NCBI RefSeq assembly: GCF_009928425.1
Contig: NZ_JAABNS010000001.1
Location: 2,790,001-2,854,000, forward strand
Direction: 5' to 3'
Source of the DNA: Pseudarthrobacter sp. ATCC 49987
GTDB lineage: Bacteria; Actinomycetota; Actinomycetes; Actinomycetales; Micrococcaceae
Length of the DNA: 64,000 nt
Shown: piece after piece, positions 42,596 through 50,742 of the stretch
How positions within the stretch are numbered: the stretch's first letter is position 1
How the letters are laid out: each line of letters starts with the position of its first letter
Notes under the pieces: model-generated
Told to the model about the DNA's origin: nothing
Database searches by the model: none
What the model saw: the letters and a program-made list of their open reading frames with translations, nothing else
Position numbers and translations under genes: made by a program

Positions 42596-42883
42596 CTAGG
42601 CCGCCGTTGGAAGCGTTACGTAGCTGCCCTCGATGGCGCCGGCGGCAACAACGGGAGTGCCGTCTACTGTGACATAGCTGCCACGGGTGACGGGGGGCAG
42701 GTTTCGAGCGCCAGCGACGGTGACATAGCTGCCCTCGACGCCGACGGGGACGCTGCCGGCGGGGAGAGTCACGTAGCTGCCGCCGCGCACTGCGGTGTCA
42801 GCGACGGTGGTAGCGGTAGCGGCCTTGAGGGTGGCTTCGGTGGTGGATGAGGAGGTTGCGGGGCGTTCGGTCAGCAAAGTCAT
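42596..42883 (-). CDS. Small protein with four GSYVT repeats
   Basis: A 95-residue protein. The ATG at 42883 has GGAG six bases upstream. The first 35 residues are Thr/Ala-rich (MTLLTERPATSSSTTEATL). The rest is four units, each starting with a charged or glycine residue and GSYVT: RGGSYVTLPAG, VEGSYVTVAGA, TRGSYVTVDG and IEGSYVTLP. The spacing of the repeats is 15-20 residues. No cysteines, export signal or known domain is present. A strong terminator follows. It could be a precursor peptide, a beta-forming structural peptide or a regulator; nothing nearby decides. Confidence 0.7.
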   Translation of the reverse strand: MTLLTERPATSSSTTEATLKAATATTVADTAVRGGSYVTLPAGSVPVGVEGSYVTVAGARNLPPVTRGSYVTVDGTPVVAAGAIEGSYVTLPTAA

Positions 42884-43147
42884 GGGTTCTCCGTGGGGTT
42901 TCGCGATGAGGGGCGTACAGGTTCTTGTGCCGCTCAAGCAGGAGGGCGGTTGCGCGTTGTGTCGCTTGCCCCGCTGGCCCGGGTGTCTTCACCGGTGCGG
43001 TACTCAAGGGCTACGTCGGCCTGCACCTAACTTTACAGGCTTATCGTGAGTTACTCACAATAAGGTGGGAAGGCTCACGTTCATGCAAGGCGGCTGACCA
43101 GAGCGGGGTAGGGGAAGTTCAGTGCAAACTGCCTCGAGAATGGTCTT

Positions 43148-43353
43148 GCGGAGGCAACGGCAGGTCCCAATGATCCGGGGCAGTTCTCCCACGGCACCCA
43201 GGCAAAACTGCAGGCCGGGAACCTCGTGGTCCCCGGCTATGCCCCCACCTTCGACGGACGGGCGGTGGCCATCATGTGTACTTCACCGCTTCCCTCGATC
43301 CGGCCAGGCGGGGCGCTGAATTAAGCGCGGGCGAGGGACTAGGGGCATTTAAC
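43148..43353 (+). pseudogene. Remnant of rifampin ADP-ribosyltransferase (arr)
   Basis: One frame reads PGQFSHGTQAKLQAGNLVVP followed by GYAPTFDGRAVA, matching the Arr N-terminus (xHGTKADLxxGDLLxPGY). A frameshift near 43265 leads to HHVYFTASLDPARRGAELSA and GEGLG, the next conserved block. The start and the C-terminal half are missing, so no resistance is expected. Family identification is by motif recall. Confidence 0.7.
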
Positions 43354-43386
43354 CACGGACGTTAGTGACAGTCGGCGTCGTGGGGT

Positions 43387-43461
43387 GACATGAAGAAGAC
43401 CTCCGAGTGGAGTGGGGCTTGTCTAGAGTCCAGTTCCACAAACGGAGGTCTTCTTCATGTC
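43387..43461. repeat. Perfect 19-bp inverted repeat
   Basis: GACATGAAGAAGACCTCCG at 43387-43405 is the exact reverse complement of 43443-43461, with 37 bases between. The right arm runs into the ATG of the IS481 transposase remnant. It is probably a duplicated or inverted copy of that element's leader, formed by rearrangement. Confidence 0.75.
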
Positions 43462-43645
43462 CTAGCCTCATGCTTTTCTCGCTCCCCGGGAACGACGGAT
43501 CATCGCGCTAAGGGTCAGCCGCCGCTGGGGCCGGCCAGAATCGGCTACCTGCTGGTTATCCATCCCTCCACGGTGAACAAGGTCCTCTCCCGGTACCGGC
43601 TGGCACGGCTATCCCCAAGCTCCCGAGCGGAGCTGGTTCGGATTC
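43457..43645 (+). pseudogene. IS481-family transposase N-terminal remnant
   Basis: From the ATG at 43457 the frame reads MS, a TAG stop, then PHAFLAPRERRIIALRVSRR and WG. A one-base shift continues with GPARIGYLLVIHPSTVNKVL and SRYRLARLS, the helix-turn-helix start of IS481 transposases. The DDE catalytic core is absent. The 42884-43147 stretch before the arr remnant contains no gene that I can support. Confidence 0.8.
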
Positions 43646-43660
43646 TGCCGAACGGCGGAA

Positions 43661-44647
43661 TCAGCGGCTGGCGCCGAGCGCCGCCCACGCCTCGTTCTTG
43701 CGTTCAGCAAGTTCTTTGCGCGCCAAGAGGGCCTCTTCCTGGCTGACCGCTTCAAACCGGGTGGCCGTGCCGGGAGCCGCGCGGGCCACCAGGTCCATGT
43801 CGGCGCTGATCACGGTGCCCACCATGGCGTACCCGCCGCCGGAGACGGCATCACGATGCAGGATGATCGGCTGCGTACCGCCAGGAATCTGGATCGAGCC
43901 TACCGCGTACCCGGCATCCACAATGTTGGACGGGTCCGACCCCGCGCCGAAGGGCTGCACCCGCTCCTTCCATTTCACGCCTGGGCCCGAATACCGCAAA
44001 CCCATCCGGTCTGCCACCGGGGTCACCTTCCATTCGCCGTTGAGAAGGTTGTCCAGTCCGTCCTCGGTGAGGCGGTGGTCATACAGGCCCAGGACGATCC
44101 GGACGGTCTGTTCCTTGGTGTACGCGGGACGGAACTCGTCCGCAACCGTATCGCCGGCGGGGAGCTGACCGCCGTTGAGCGGACTGCCGACCGGGACCAG
44201 GTCGCCGGCCTCGAGTTTCCGGCCCTGGAATCCGCCGATCGCGCCCAGGCTGTAGGTGGAGCGGCTGCCGAGCACCTCGGGCACGTCGATGCCGCCCTGG
44301 ACGGCGATGTAGTACCGCGTACCGCCCTGGATGACGCCGAAGCTGAGTTCATCGCCGGCTTTGAGCAGTAGCCGGGTCCACTGGGGCCGGGACTCGCCGT
44401 TGACCTTCACGTCCACGGGCGCTCCGGTGACGGCAATGACGGCATCCCGGCCAGTGGTCAGTGCCGGACCGAGGTAAGTGCACTCGAGGACGGCCTCCTT
44501 GGGGGTGTTACCTACCAGCGCGTTGCCGAGATCTGCCGAGTATTGGTCCATTGACCCGCTCTGCGGGATGCCCACGTTGTAGTGGCCGGTCCGACCCTGG
44601 TCCTGGACCGTGGTGGCAAGGCCCGGGGTCTTGATCTCAAATGCCAT
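43661..44647 (-). CDS. pxpC: 5-oxoprolinase subunit C-like (biotin-dependent carboxyltransferase family)
   Basis: A 328-residue cyclophilin-fold protein of the PxpC/KipA/allophanate-hydrolase-subunit-2 family. Motifs include TVQDQGRTGHYNVGIPQSG at the N-terminus, GGFQGRKLEAGD and IQIPGGTQPIILHRDAVSG. PxpB and PxpC together activate and open a lactam such as 5-oxoproline using ATP. The start overlaps the pxpB-like stop by 11 bases. It is the last gene of the operon. Confidence 0.9.
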   Translation of the reverse strand: MAFEIKTPGLATTVQDQGRTGHYNVGIPQSGSMDQYSADLGNALVGNTPKEAVLECTYLGPALTTGRDAVIAVTGAPVDVKVNGESRPQWTRLLLKAGDELSFGVIQGGTRYYIAVQGGIDVPEVLGSRSTYSLGAIGGFQGRKLEAGDLVPVGSPLNGGQLPAGDTVADEFRPAYTKEQTVRIVLGLYDHRLTEDGLDNLLNGEWKVTPVADRMGLRYSGPGVKWKERVQPFGAGSDPSNIVDAGYAVGSIQIPGGTQPIILHRDAVSGGGYAMVGTVISADMDLVARAAPGTATRFEAVSQEEALLARKELAERKNEAWAALGASR

Positions 44648-45545
44648 TGAGTGCCTCCATGAGTTCCTGGTTGTAGCCTGCCGGGTCGGCCAGCGCCTTG
44701 GAGAGCTCGAAGGTCGCCGGCGCCTGCCGGTACCGGAACGTTCCCTCGGAGATCTGCGTCTGGATCTCGTTGTACTCGGCCTCCGTGACCGGCCTGAACT
44801 TCACGATGTCACCCGGGCGGAAAAGCACCATGAAGTCCTTGAAATCGTCCAGGGCCTGGGCCGGATCGAAGATCGGCGCGGCAGCGACACCGAACATCTG
44901 GTAACCGCCTGCGCCGCGGACTGAGTAGATGCAGGCGAAGCATCCGCCGTGGCCCACCGTCAGTTTGGGGGTGTCGGTGCGGGGGCTGAGATACTTCGGG
45001 ACCTCCAGTTGCTTGTCCTGGTCCACCAGTTGGAAGAGGAACGGCAGCCCGGCCACGAATCCGACCATCGAAACCAGCCACGGCTGCTCGTGGTGGCGCT
45101 GGATGAATTCGGCGGCGTCCTTGAGGTTGTTGACCTTCGCCGCGTAGTCAATGTCCGTGCCGCCGGGCTCCTGATGGAACCCTTCACGGAAACGCTCCGC
45201 CACCTCAGCGGTGAAGGGATCGTCGTACCAGACGGGGACCTCGATGATCCGGGTTTCGAGCGCCTGCTCCTCTTCGTTCCCCAGGTCCCGTTCGATGTCC
45301 CGGACGGTTTCTTCCAGGGTCGAGGGCGCCAGGACGTCCGGATCGAACCTCACCAGCAGCGAGGCGTTGGCGGGGCAGATGTCCACGATGCCGGGAAGGT
45401 CCGCGGCGGACAGCTTGCTTGCCAGGGTCATGACTTTGAAGTTGGCGGCGAGGCTCATGGATTCCGAGACTTCAACGAACAGGAATTCGTCGCCGCCCCA
45501 GGTGTAGCGGGCCTGCTGCGCAGCAGCAGTGCTTGGGCTGGTCAT
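44637..45545 (-). CDS. pxpB: 5-oxoprolinase subunit B-like (allophanate hydrolase subunit 1 family)
   Basis: A 302-residue partner of PxpC. It has MVGFVAGLPFLFQLVDQD, the GHGGCFACIYSVRGAGGYQ loop and an N-terminal strand LLVRFDPDVL. It is somewhat longer than the 220-240 residues of typical PxpB because of an N-terminal extension. The ATG overlaps the AccC-like stop by four bases. Confidence 0.9.
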   Translation of the reverse strand: MTSPSTAAAQQARYTWGGDEFLFVEVSESMSLAANFKVMTLASKLSAADLPGIVDICPANASLLVRFDPDVLAPSTLEETVRDIERDLGNEEEQALETRIIEVPVWYDDPFTAEVAERFREGFHQEPGGTDIDYAAKVNNLKDAAEFIQRHHEQPWLVSMVGFVAGLPFLFQLVDQDKQLEVPKYLSPRTDTPKLTVGHGGCFACIYSVRGAGGYQMFGVAAAPIFDPAQALDDFKDFMVLFRPGDIVKFRPVTEAEYNEIQTQISEGTFRYRQAPATFELSKALADPAGYNQELMEALNGI

Positions 45546-46894
45546 TGTGCCTCCGTTAGGTCCGCCGCAGTTTCAATGAATTTCGAGTGGTGGGTCACGG
45601 CCGCAAATTCGGGCCGTGCCAGCAGCATCTTGTGTACTGGAATGGTGGTCTTGACTCCTTCGATGCGCGTCCCCTCCAAGGCAGCCAACATGGCGGCGGT
45701 AGCCGCCTCACGGTCGGCGGCGTGGACGATCAGTTTGGCGAGCATGGAGTCGTAGTACGGGCTCACCACGGATCCTGCTTCAACGCCGGTGTCTACCCGG
45801 ATGCCCTCGCCCGAGGGCCATTCCATGGTCTGGATGCGGCCGGGGCTGGGGAAGAAATTGTTGTCCGGGTCTTCGGCGTTGATGCGGCATTCGATGGCGT
45901 GGCCGCTGAAGCGCACGTCATCCTGCCGGACCGACATGGATCCCGTGGACGCGATGAGCAACTGCTCCCGCACCAGGTCGATACCGGTGATCTGCTCGGT
46001 GATGGGGTGCTCAACCTGGATGCGCGTGTTCATTTCAATGAACGCGGCTTCGTGGTTGATCGGGTCATAGAGGAACTCGACCGTTCCGGCTCCGCTGTAG
46101 CCGCATTCCCGGGCGAGTTCCACCGAGGAGTCCCGGATCCTCTGGCGGACGGCGTCGGGAAGATCCGGAGCCGGTGCTTCCTCGATGACCTTCTGCGAGC
46201 GTCGCTGCATGGAGCAGTCACGGTCTCCGAGGTGGATGAAGTTGGTGCCGTCGCCGAGGATCTGCACCTCCACGTGGCGGGCATGCTGGACGAAGCGTTC
46301 CAGGTAAACCGTGGGGTCGCCGAAGACGGACCCCGCCTCACCGCGCGCCAGCTCGATCGTTTCCAGCAGTTCGTCTTCGCTCTGTACGAAACGGATGCCG
46401 CGGCCACCGCCGCCGGCGGAGGCCTTGACCACGAGCGGATACCCGATTCCGCGGGCGACTTCAACGGCGTCAGCCTCGGGGTCCAGGGGGCCGTCCGAGC
46501 CCTTGAGCACAGGGACGCCGGACTTCCGGGCGGATTCCCTGGCCAGGGACTTATTGCCCATCATCTCGATGGCTGCCGCGTCGGGGCCCACCCAGATCAA
46601 GCCCGCGTCCACGACCTTGCGGGCGAACGCCGAGTTCTCGGAGAGGAAACCATAGCCCGGGTGGACCGCATCACAGCCGTGGTCCAGCGCGGCAGCGATA
46701 ACGGCGTCATGGTTCAGATAGCTGGCCGTGGCAGGAGCCGGGCCGATAACCGCCACGTGGTCAACCGAACGCGCCGCCAAGGAATCGGCATCGGGTTCGC
46801 TTGCCACCAGGACGGTCTCGATGCCCATGTCCCGGGCGGTGCGGGCGATTCTTACCGCAATCTCGCCGCGGTTGGCGATCAGAAGTTTCTTCAC
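45542..46894 (-). CDS. Biotin carboxylase (AccC-like)
   Basis: A 450-residue ATP-grasp enzyme that carboxylates a biotin carrier. It shows MKKLLIANRGEIAVRIARTA, HPGYGFLSENSAFA, KASAGGGGRGIRFV, and IEMNTRIQVEHPITEQITG. All core motifs are intact. It lies two bases after the biotin-carrier gene and overlaps pxpB. Its inclusion in a lactam operon, rather than a fatty acid operon, suggests carboxylation of the lactam or of an early product. Confidence 0.93.
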   Translation of the reverse strand: MKKLLIANRGEIAVRIARTARDMGIETVLVASEPDADSLAARSVDHVAVIGPAPATASYLNHDAVIAAALDHGCDAVHPGYGFLSENSAFARKVVDAGLIWVGPDAAAIEMMGNKSLARESARKSGVPVLKGSDGPLDPEADAVEVARGIGYPLVVKASAGGGGRGIRFVQSEDELLETIELARGEAGSVFGDPTVYLERFVQHARHVEVQILGDGTNFIHLGDRDCSMQRRSQKVIEEAPAPDLPDAVRQRIRDSSVELARECGYSGAGTVEFLYDPINHEAAFIEMNTRIQVEHPITEQITGIDLVREQLLIASTGSMSVRQDDVRFSGHAIECRINAEDPDNNFFPSPGRIQTMEWPSGEGIRVDTGVEAGSVVSPYYDSMLAKLIVHAADREAATAAMLAALEGTRIEGVKTTIPVHKMLLARPEFAAVTHHSKFIETAADLTEAQ

Positions 46895-46896
46895 GG

Positions 46897-47136
46897 CTAT
46901 CCCTCGCGGATGACGATGATCGCATCGCCGGGGTTAACCATGTCGCCTTCGTTGACCTCAAAGGACTCAAGGACTCCGGCCACATCAGCCTGGATTTCGG
47001 TGAATTGCTTCATGATTTCGACGATGCCCAAGGTCTGGCCGATCTCGATGGTGTCGCCTTCATTGGCGAAGGGCGGTTTGCCCGGTCCGGGCTTGCGGTA
47101 GAAGATTCCGGGGAGCGGGGAGACGATGGTTGCCAC
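46897..47136 (-). CDS. Biotin carboxyl-carrier protein
   Basis: A 79-residue biotinyl domain without the usual N-terminal extension. The GTG at 47136 starts MATIVSPLPGIFYRKP. The biotin-acceptor motif is EIMKQ in place of EAMKM, with the lysine retained, and PGDAIIVI closes the fold. It fits directly between the pxpA-like and biotin carboxylase genes and is the natural partner of the latter. Confidence 0.9.
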   Translation of the reverse strand: MATIVSPLPGIFYRKPGPGKPPFANEGDTIEIGQTLGIVEIMKQFTEIQADVAGVLESFEVNEGDMVNPGDAIIVIREG

Positions 47137-47167
47137 GTGATTTTTCGCTTTCAGTTGGTCGGATAAG

Positions 47168-47917
47168 TCAGAGTGAACCGAGGACCGCACGTACGGCGGA
47201 CGCCACGGCGGGTGAGTTGGGCGCGTCGGAATGGACGCAGATGCTCTGGAAAGAGATGTCCAATTCGGTGCCGTCAACGGCGAGGACCGGCTTCCCGGCT
47301 ATGGCCCGGCTGACGCGCTCGGCGGCGGCAGCGGGATCCGTGGGCGCCGGACGGCGCTGGATCAAGAGCTCGCCCCCGGGGCCATAGTTGAGGTCCACAT
47401 AGAGTTCGCCCACGAATTCCACACCCATCGCCCGGCACACGGATTCGTGCGCGGTGCCAGCCAGACCGTAGAAAGGCACGCCGAACTGTTTGGCAGTTCC
47501 GGCGGCCGCCTGCATCAGTTCCTCGTCGCCCGCCAACATTCCGTAGAGGGCGCCGTGGGGTTTGATGTGGTTGAGTTCGAGCCCGTGTTTTCCGAGAAAC
47601 GCGGTGAGCGCCCCTGTCTGGTACAGAATGATCGACTCGACCTCTTCAGGGCTGAGCGCCATGCGGCGGCGTCCGAATCCCACCACGTCCGGAAGGCCCG
47701 GGTGGGCACCGACGGCCACGCCATGCTCCGCCGCGAGGGCCACGGTGCGGTTCATGACGTCCGGATCGCCGGCGTGAAAGCCGCACGCAACGTTGGCGAC
47801 ATCGATGATGCGCATAAGGTCTTCGTCGTTGCCGAACTCGTGGAGGCCCAAGCCTTCACCCATGTCGGAGTTCAAGAGCACACGGCCTGAAGTGCCGGGG
47901 GTCACAGATTTTTGCAT
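47168..47917 (-). CDS. pxpA: 5-oxoprolinase subunit A-like (LamB/YcsF family)
   Basis: A 249-residue TIM-barrel protein. The ATG at 47917 (MQKSVTPGTSG) is preferred to one 60 bases upstream. Hallmarks are LNSDMGEGLGLHEFG, VANVACGFHAGDP, GAHPGLPD, HIKPHGALY and ICVHSD. It leads the operon pxpA-accB-accC-pxpB-pxpC. A second, diverged family member lies at 49637-50410. Confidence 0.93.
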   Translation of the reverse strand: MQKSVTPGTSGRVLLNSDMGEGLGLHEFGNDEDLMRIIDVANVACGFHAGDPDVMNRTVALAAEHGVAVGAHPGLPDVVGFGRRRMALSPEEVESIILYQTGALTAFLGKHGLELNHIKPHGALYGMLAGDEELMQAAAGTAKQFGVPFYGLAGTAHESVCRAMGVEFVGELYVDLNYGPGGELLIQRRPAPTDPAAAAERVSRAIAGKPVLAVDGTELDISFQSICVHSDAPNSPAVASAVRAVLGSL

Positions 47918-48035
47918 GTGGGCAACGCTACCCAACCGGGACGACAGCCGGTATTGTGCAAAGCGCTGAAACCACATGACCGAATTATGAAGACTGCACT
48001 ATTACGCGGGGGGATCTCGCGATTTGGAGGCTTAC
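47918..48035. promoter_or_regulatory. Divergent promoter region of the pxp operon and pucR-type gene
   Basis: A 118-base gap between oppositely transcribed genes, which must hold both promoters. The short AT-richer section around 47976-48003 is the likely core. The adjacent PucR-type regulator probably binds here. No palindrome stands out. Confidence 0.4.
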
Positions 48036-49481
48036 TTGCGCATTTCTGACCTGGTGGACGACCCCGATCTGAAAATCCGCTTGCGCGTGAGGGGAGGCGA
48101 GGGCCGGCTGGAGCGGCCCATCACTTGGTGTGCTCCGACGGAACATATGGATCCCACGCCCTTTCTCGGCGTCAACGCCCTTGTGTTGACCAACGGCATG
48201 GGCCTCAATGTCAAGGACTTCAGGATCTGGGATGCCTACGTCGAACGGCTGATGTCGATACCTGTTGCGGGCCTGGCGTTCGGCTTGGGCGCCGCACACC
48301 GTGAGCTCCCCGTCGGCTTGATCCAAGCCTGCGAAGCCCATGGCCTGCCACTGCTGGAACTGCCGCCGGACGTGCCCTTCCTGCTGGTGATGAGGCACGT
48401 CGATCTGATCATCGGCTCCGAGCGGTATGCGGAACTGCGCGCGGGCTGGGAACTGGCCGACGAATGCACCCGGCTGGCGGCCGACGGCCATTCCCTCGCC
48501 GAGGTTCTGGAGCGTGTGGCCCATGCCATCAAGGCACGGGTGGCAGTCATCGACCACAATTCGTTCGAGCTCCTCTCCGCTGGAGCGGCGGGCGGCGGGA
48601 CAGCCCGGAGCACGCTCCGGCTCCCCAGCGGGGACTCCCACCGCTTCCAGCTGATCATCGAGGGCATCAATAGCAGCGTGGTGCTGCAGCCCATCCTGGG
48701 GCCGGTGGCCGCCGTCATCGCCATGCAGCTGAGCTACACTCTCGGGTCACGATCACCGCTGCATTCACGGGAGGCCGCGCGCTTTATCGAAGCACTGTAC
48801 GAGGGCGGAGGGGCGCCCTCCGCGCCGCTTCGACGCTACGCCCTTGAGGCCGGTTTTGAGCCCGACGGCGAATGGGGTGCGGTCCTCATCGGCGGCGCGG
48901 AACACGAGGCCCCGGCGAAGCTCCGAGCTGTCGCATGGCGTGCGCGCGTGGGGCTTCAGGCCAGCTTCGGCACGGTGCGCTTCATGGAGGAAACGGCGCT
49001 CACCACCTTGCTTGTGCAGCACCGCGCCGGCGTGGTTGAACTGCTTGACGCCGTTCAACAGTTTTTCACCGACGCCCCGGAACTTTCCGTCATTGTTTCG
49101 GAATCCGGAAGCCTCAGCGAGCTGTCCCTGTCTCTGCAGTTGGCCCGCCGCCAGGTAGGAAAGCCCGGCGTTCGCCGCGCTCCGCTGGCCGACCTTGCCG
49201 GCGTCGTGCGGGGGCTGCCGAGTCCGGGGCTGGTCGCGATGTCCCAGCGACTCTTGGCGCCGCTGGCCACGGACGGCAGCGGACCGCTGCGCGAGACCCT
49301 CGATGCCTACCTGCGCCACAGCGGAAGCTCGCGGGAGATTTGCGATGAGCTCTTCATCCACCGGAACACGCTCAGCTACCGTCTACGGAAAATCGAAGAG
49401 CTCCTGCAACTCGATCTATCCGACGGCGAGGTCCGCGCCACCTGCCTGCTGGCCCTGGGTATCGTGGCGGCGCTTCAGTAA
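48036..49481 (+). CDS. PucR-family transcriptional regulator
   Basis: A 481-residue regulator. The TTG at 48036 gives MRISDLVDDPD, the usual PucR N-terminus, with GGAGG five bases upstream; an in-frame TTG at 48024 overlaps that ribosome site. The first about 125 residues are the PucR domain (RPITWCAPTEHMDPTPFLG). The C-terminus has the HTH_30 domain (ELFIHRNTLSYRLRKIEELL). Such proteins activate nitrogen or purine-type catabolic genes. Here the target is probably the divergent pxp operon. Confidence 0.92.
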   Translation: MRISDLVDDPDLKIRLRVRGGEGRLERPITWCAPTEHMDPTPFLGVNALVLTNGMGLNVKDFRIWDAYVERLMSIPVAGLAFGLGAAHRELPVGLIQACEAHGLPLLELPPDVPFLLVMRHVDLIIGSERYAELRAGWELADECTRLAADGHSLAEVLERVAHAIKARVAVIDHNSFELLSAGAAGGGTARSTLRLPSGDSHRFQLIIEGINSSVVLQPILGPVAAVIAMQLSYTLGSRSPLHSREAARFIEALYEGGGAPSAPLRRYALEAGFEPDGEWGAVLIGGAEHEAPAKLRAVAWRARVGLQASFGTVRFMEETALTTLLVQHRAGVVELLDAVQQFFTDAPELSVIVSESGSLSELSLSLQLARRQVGKPGVRRAPLADLAGVVRGLPSPGLVAMSQRLLAPLATDGSGPLRETLDAYLRHSGSSREICDELFIHRNTLSYRLRKIEELLQLDLSDGEVRATCLLALGIVAALQ

Positions 49482-49636
49482 GGCGGATATGACGTAGTGG
49501 GTAGCCGCTCGCCTCTGCGCCAAGAGCTTCGACGGCCCACCAGGGCGGCCGCCCTTCTGTTCCCTTGTGCAGGCAGCACAGTTAAACGCCATAACAGTGG
49601 GCAAACGGCTACTGGGATCTGCACCGAAGCCTACGT

Positions 49637-50410
49637 ATGGTTTCCCTCATGCTGAGCGAAAATGTGAAAGAAATCATAAGCAGAGTCGAAATCAACTGCG
49701 ATATGGGAGAGGGCTACAGCCTCTACAAATGCGGCGACGACGAAGGCATCATGCCGTACATCGACCTCGCAAACGTGGCATGCGGGTTTCATGCGTCCGA
49801 CCCCTCGGTAATGTACTCCACGGTTGCGTTGGCGAAGAAGCATGATGTGAAAGTGGGCGCGCACCCTTCGTTCCCCGACCGGCAAGGATTCGGACGGCGG
49901 GTCATGGCCATGGAGCCTGAGGAAATTACCGCGGCTGTGCTGTACCAGGTGGGTGCCCTTACGTCGTTCCTCCGCCAAGCGAAAATGGACCTTCACCACA
50001 TAAAGGCTCACGGCGCCCTGTATATACTTGCCAGTCGCGACCGTACGGTGGCCTCCGCAATCGCAGCCGCGGCCGATGTCTACGGCGTGCCGCTGATGGG
50101 AATGGCAAACACTGTCCACGAGGAGGTCTGGGGACCTCGCTCGAGCGGGTTCCTCGCGGAGTACTACACCGATCTCGACTACAACCCGGACGGGTCCCTG
50201 ATCCTCACCCGTGATCACATCGCTTACGATCCCCAACTCGCGGCAGAGCGCTCGATCCGCGTTCTTACCGACGGCGTGGCGAGTGCTGTCGACGGCTCCG
50301 ACATCCCAATGCGTGCCGATTGCATCTGCATCCACTCAGACACACCCGGCGCGGTCGAGTTGGCCCGGTCAGTCAGCCATGCGGTGAAATCCCACCTCAG
50401 CGCGGCGTAA
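49637..50410 (+). CDS. Second LamB/YcsF (PxpA-like) protein
   Basis: A 257-residue paralogue of PxpA with INCDMGEGYSLYKCGDDEG, VACGFHASDP, GAHPSFPDRQGFG, HIKAHGALY and ICIHSDTPG. Lower similarity and a longer N-terminus distinguish it from the operon copy. No carboxylase or PxpBC genes accompany it; the next gene encodes a tautomerase-like protein. It may act on a related lactam or imide. The ATG at 49637 is used; the ATG at 49649 is possible. Confidence 0.9.
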   Translation: MVSLMLSENVKEIISRVEINCDMGEGYSLYKCGDDEGIMPYIDLANVACGFHASDPSVMYSTVALAKKHDVKVGAHPSFPDRQGFGRRVMAMEPEEITAAVLYQVGALTSFLRQAKMDLHHIKAHGALYILASRDRTVASAIAAAADVYGVPLMGMANTVHEEVWGPRSSGFLAEYYTDLDYNPDGSLILTRDHIAYDPQLAAERSIRVLTDGVASAVDGSDIPMRADCICIHSDTPGAVELARSVSHAVKSHLSAA

Positions 50411-50475
50411 CGCTAGCGGGCCGGACAGGCCACTGACCGAACACCTGAAATCCCTCAACGAAGCGAGCTGTCACC

Positions 50476-50697
50476 ATGCCACTTGTCCGTATCGATATGT
50501 TTCCAGGCCGGACCCTCGACCAGAAGCGCGAAATAACCGAAGTGCTCACGAAGGAACTTTGCCGCATCGCCAAATGCCGACCTGAGACGATCACCGTGAT
50601 GTTCAACGAAGTGGCTCGAGATGACTGGGGCCGCGCTGGAAAGCTGTTCATCGACGAATACCCTTACGACACTCCAGACTCTGGACCGGGAAACTGA
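50476..50697 (+). CDS. 4-oxalocrotonate-tautomerase-like enzyme
   Basis: A 73-residue tautomerase-superfamily protein. Pro2, exposed after Met removal, is the expected catalytic base (MPLVRIDMFPGRTLDQK), and arginines at 11-12 and later positions fit substrate binding. The C-terminus (VARDDWGRAGKLF) has the hydrophobic element of the family. It is 65 bases downstream of the PxpA-like gene and probably co-transcribed. Confidence 0.88.
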   Translation: MPLVRIDMFPGRTLDQKREITEVLTKELCRIAKCRPETITVMFNEVARDDWGRAGKLFIDEYPYDTPDSGPGN

Positions 50698-50742
50698 CAA
50701 CCGTTAGGCGGCTTGGACCCAACGGCGCGGCTCCGTGGACGA

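Noticed and set aside
43390..43746. Open frame of 118 codons as a complete gene
   Set aside because: It only joins an inverted repeat, part of an IS481 transposase in the shifted frame, and the tail of the opposite pxpC gene.
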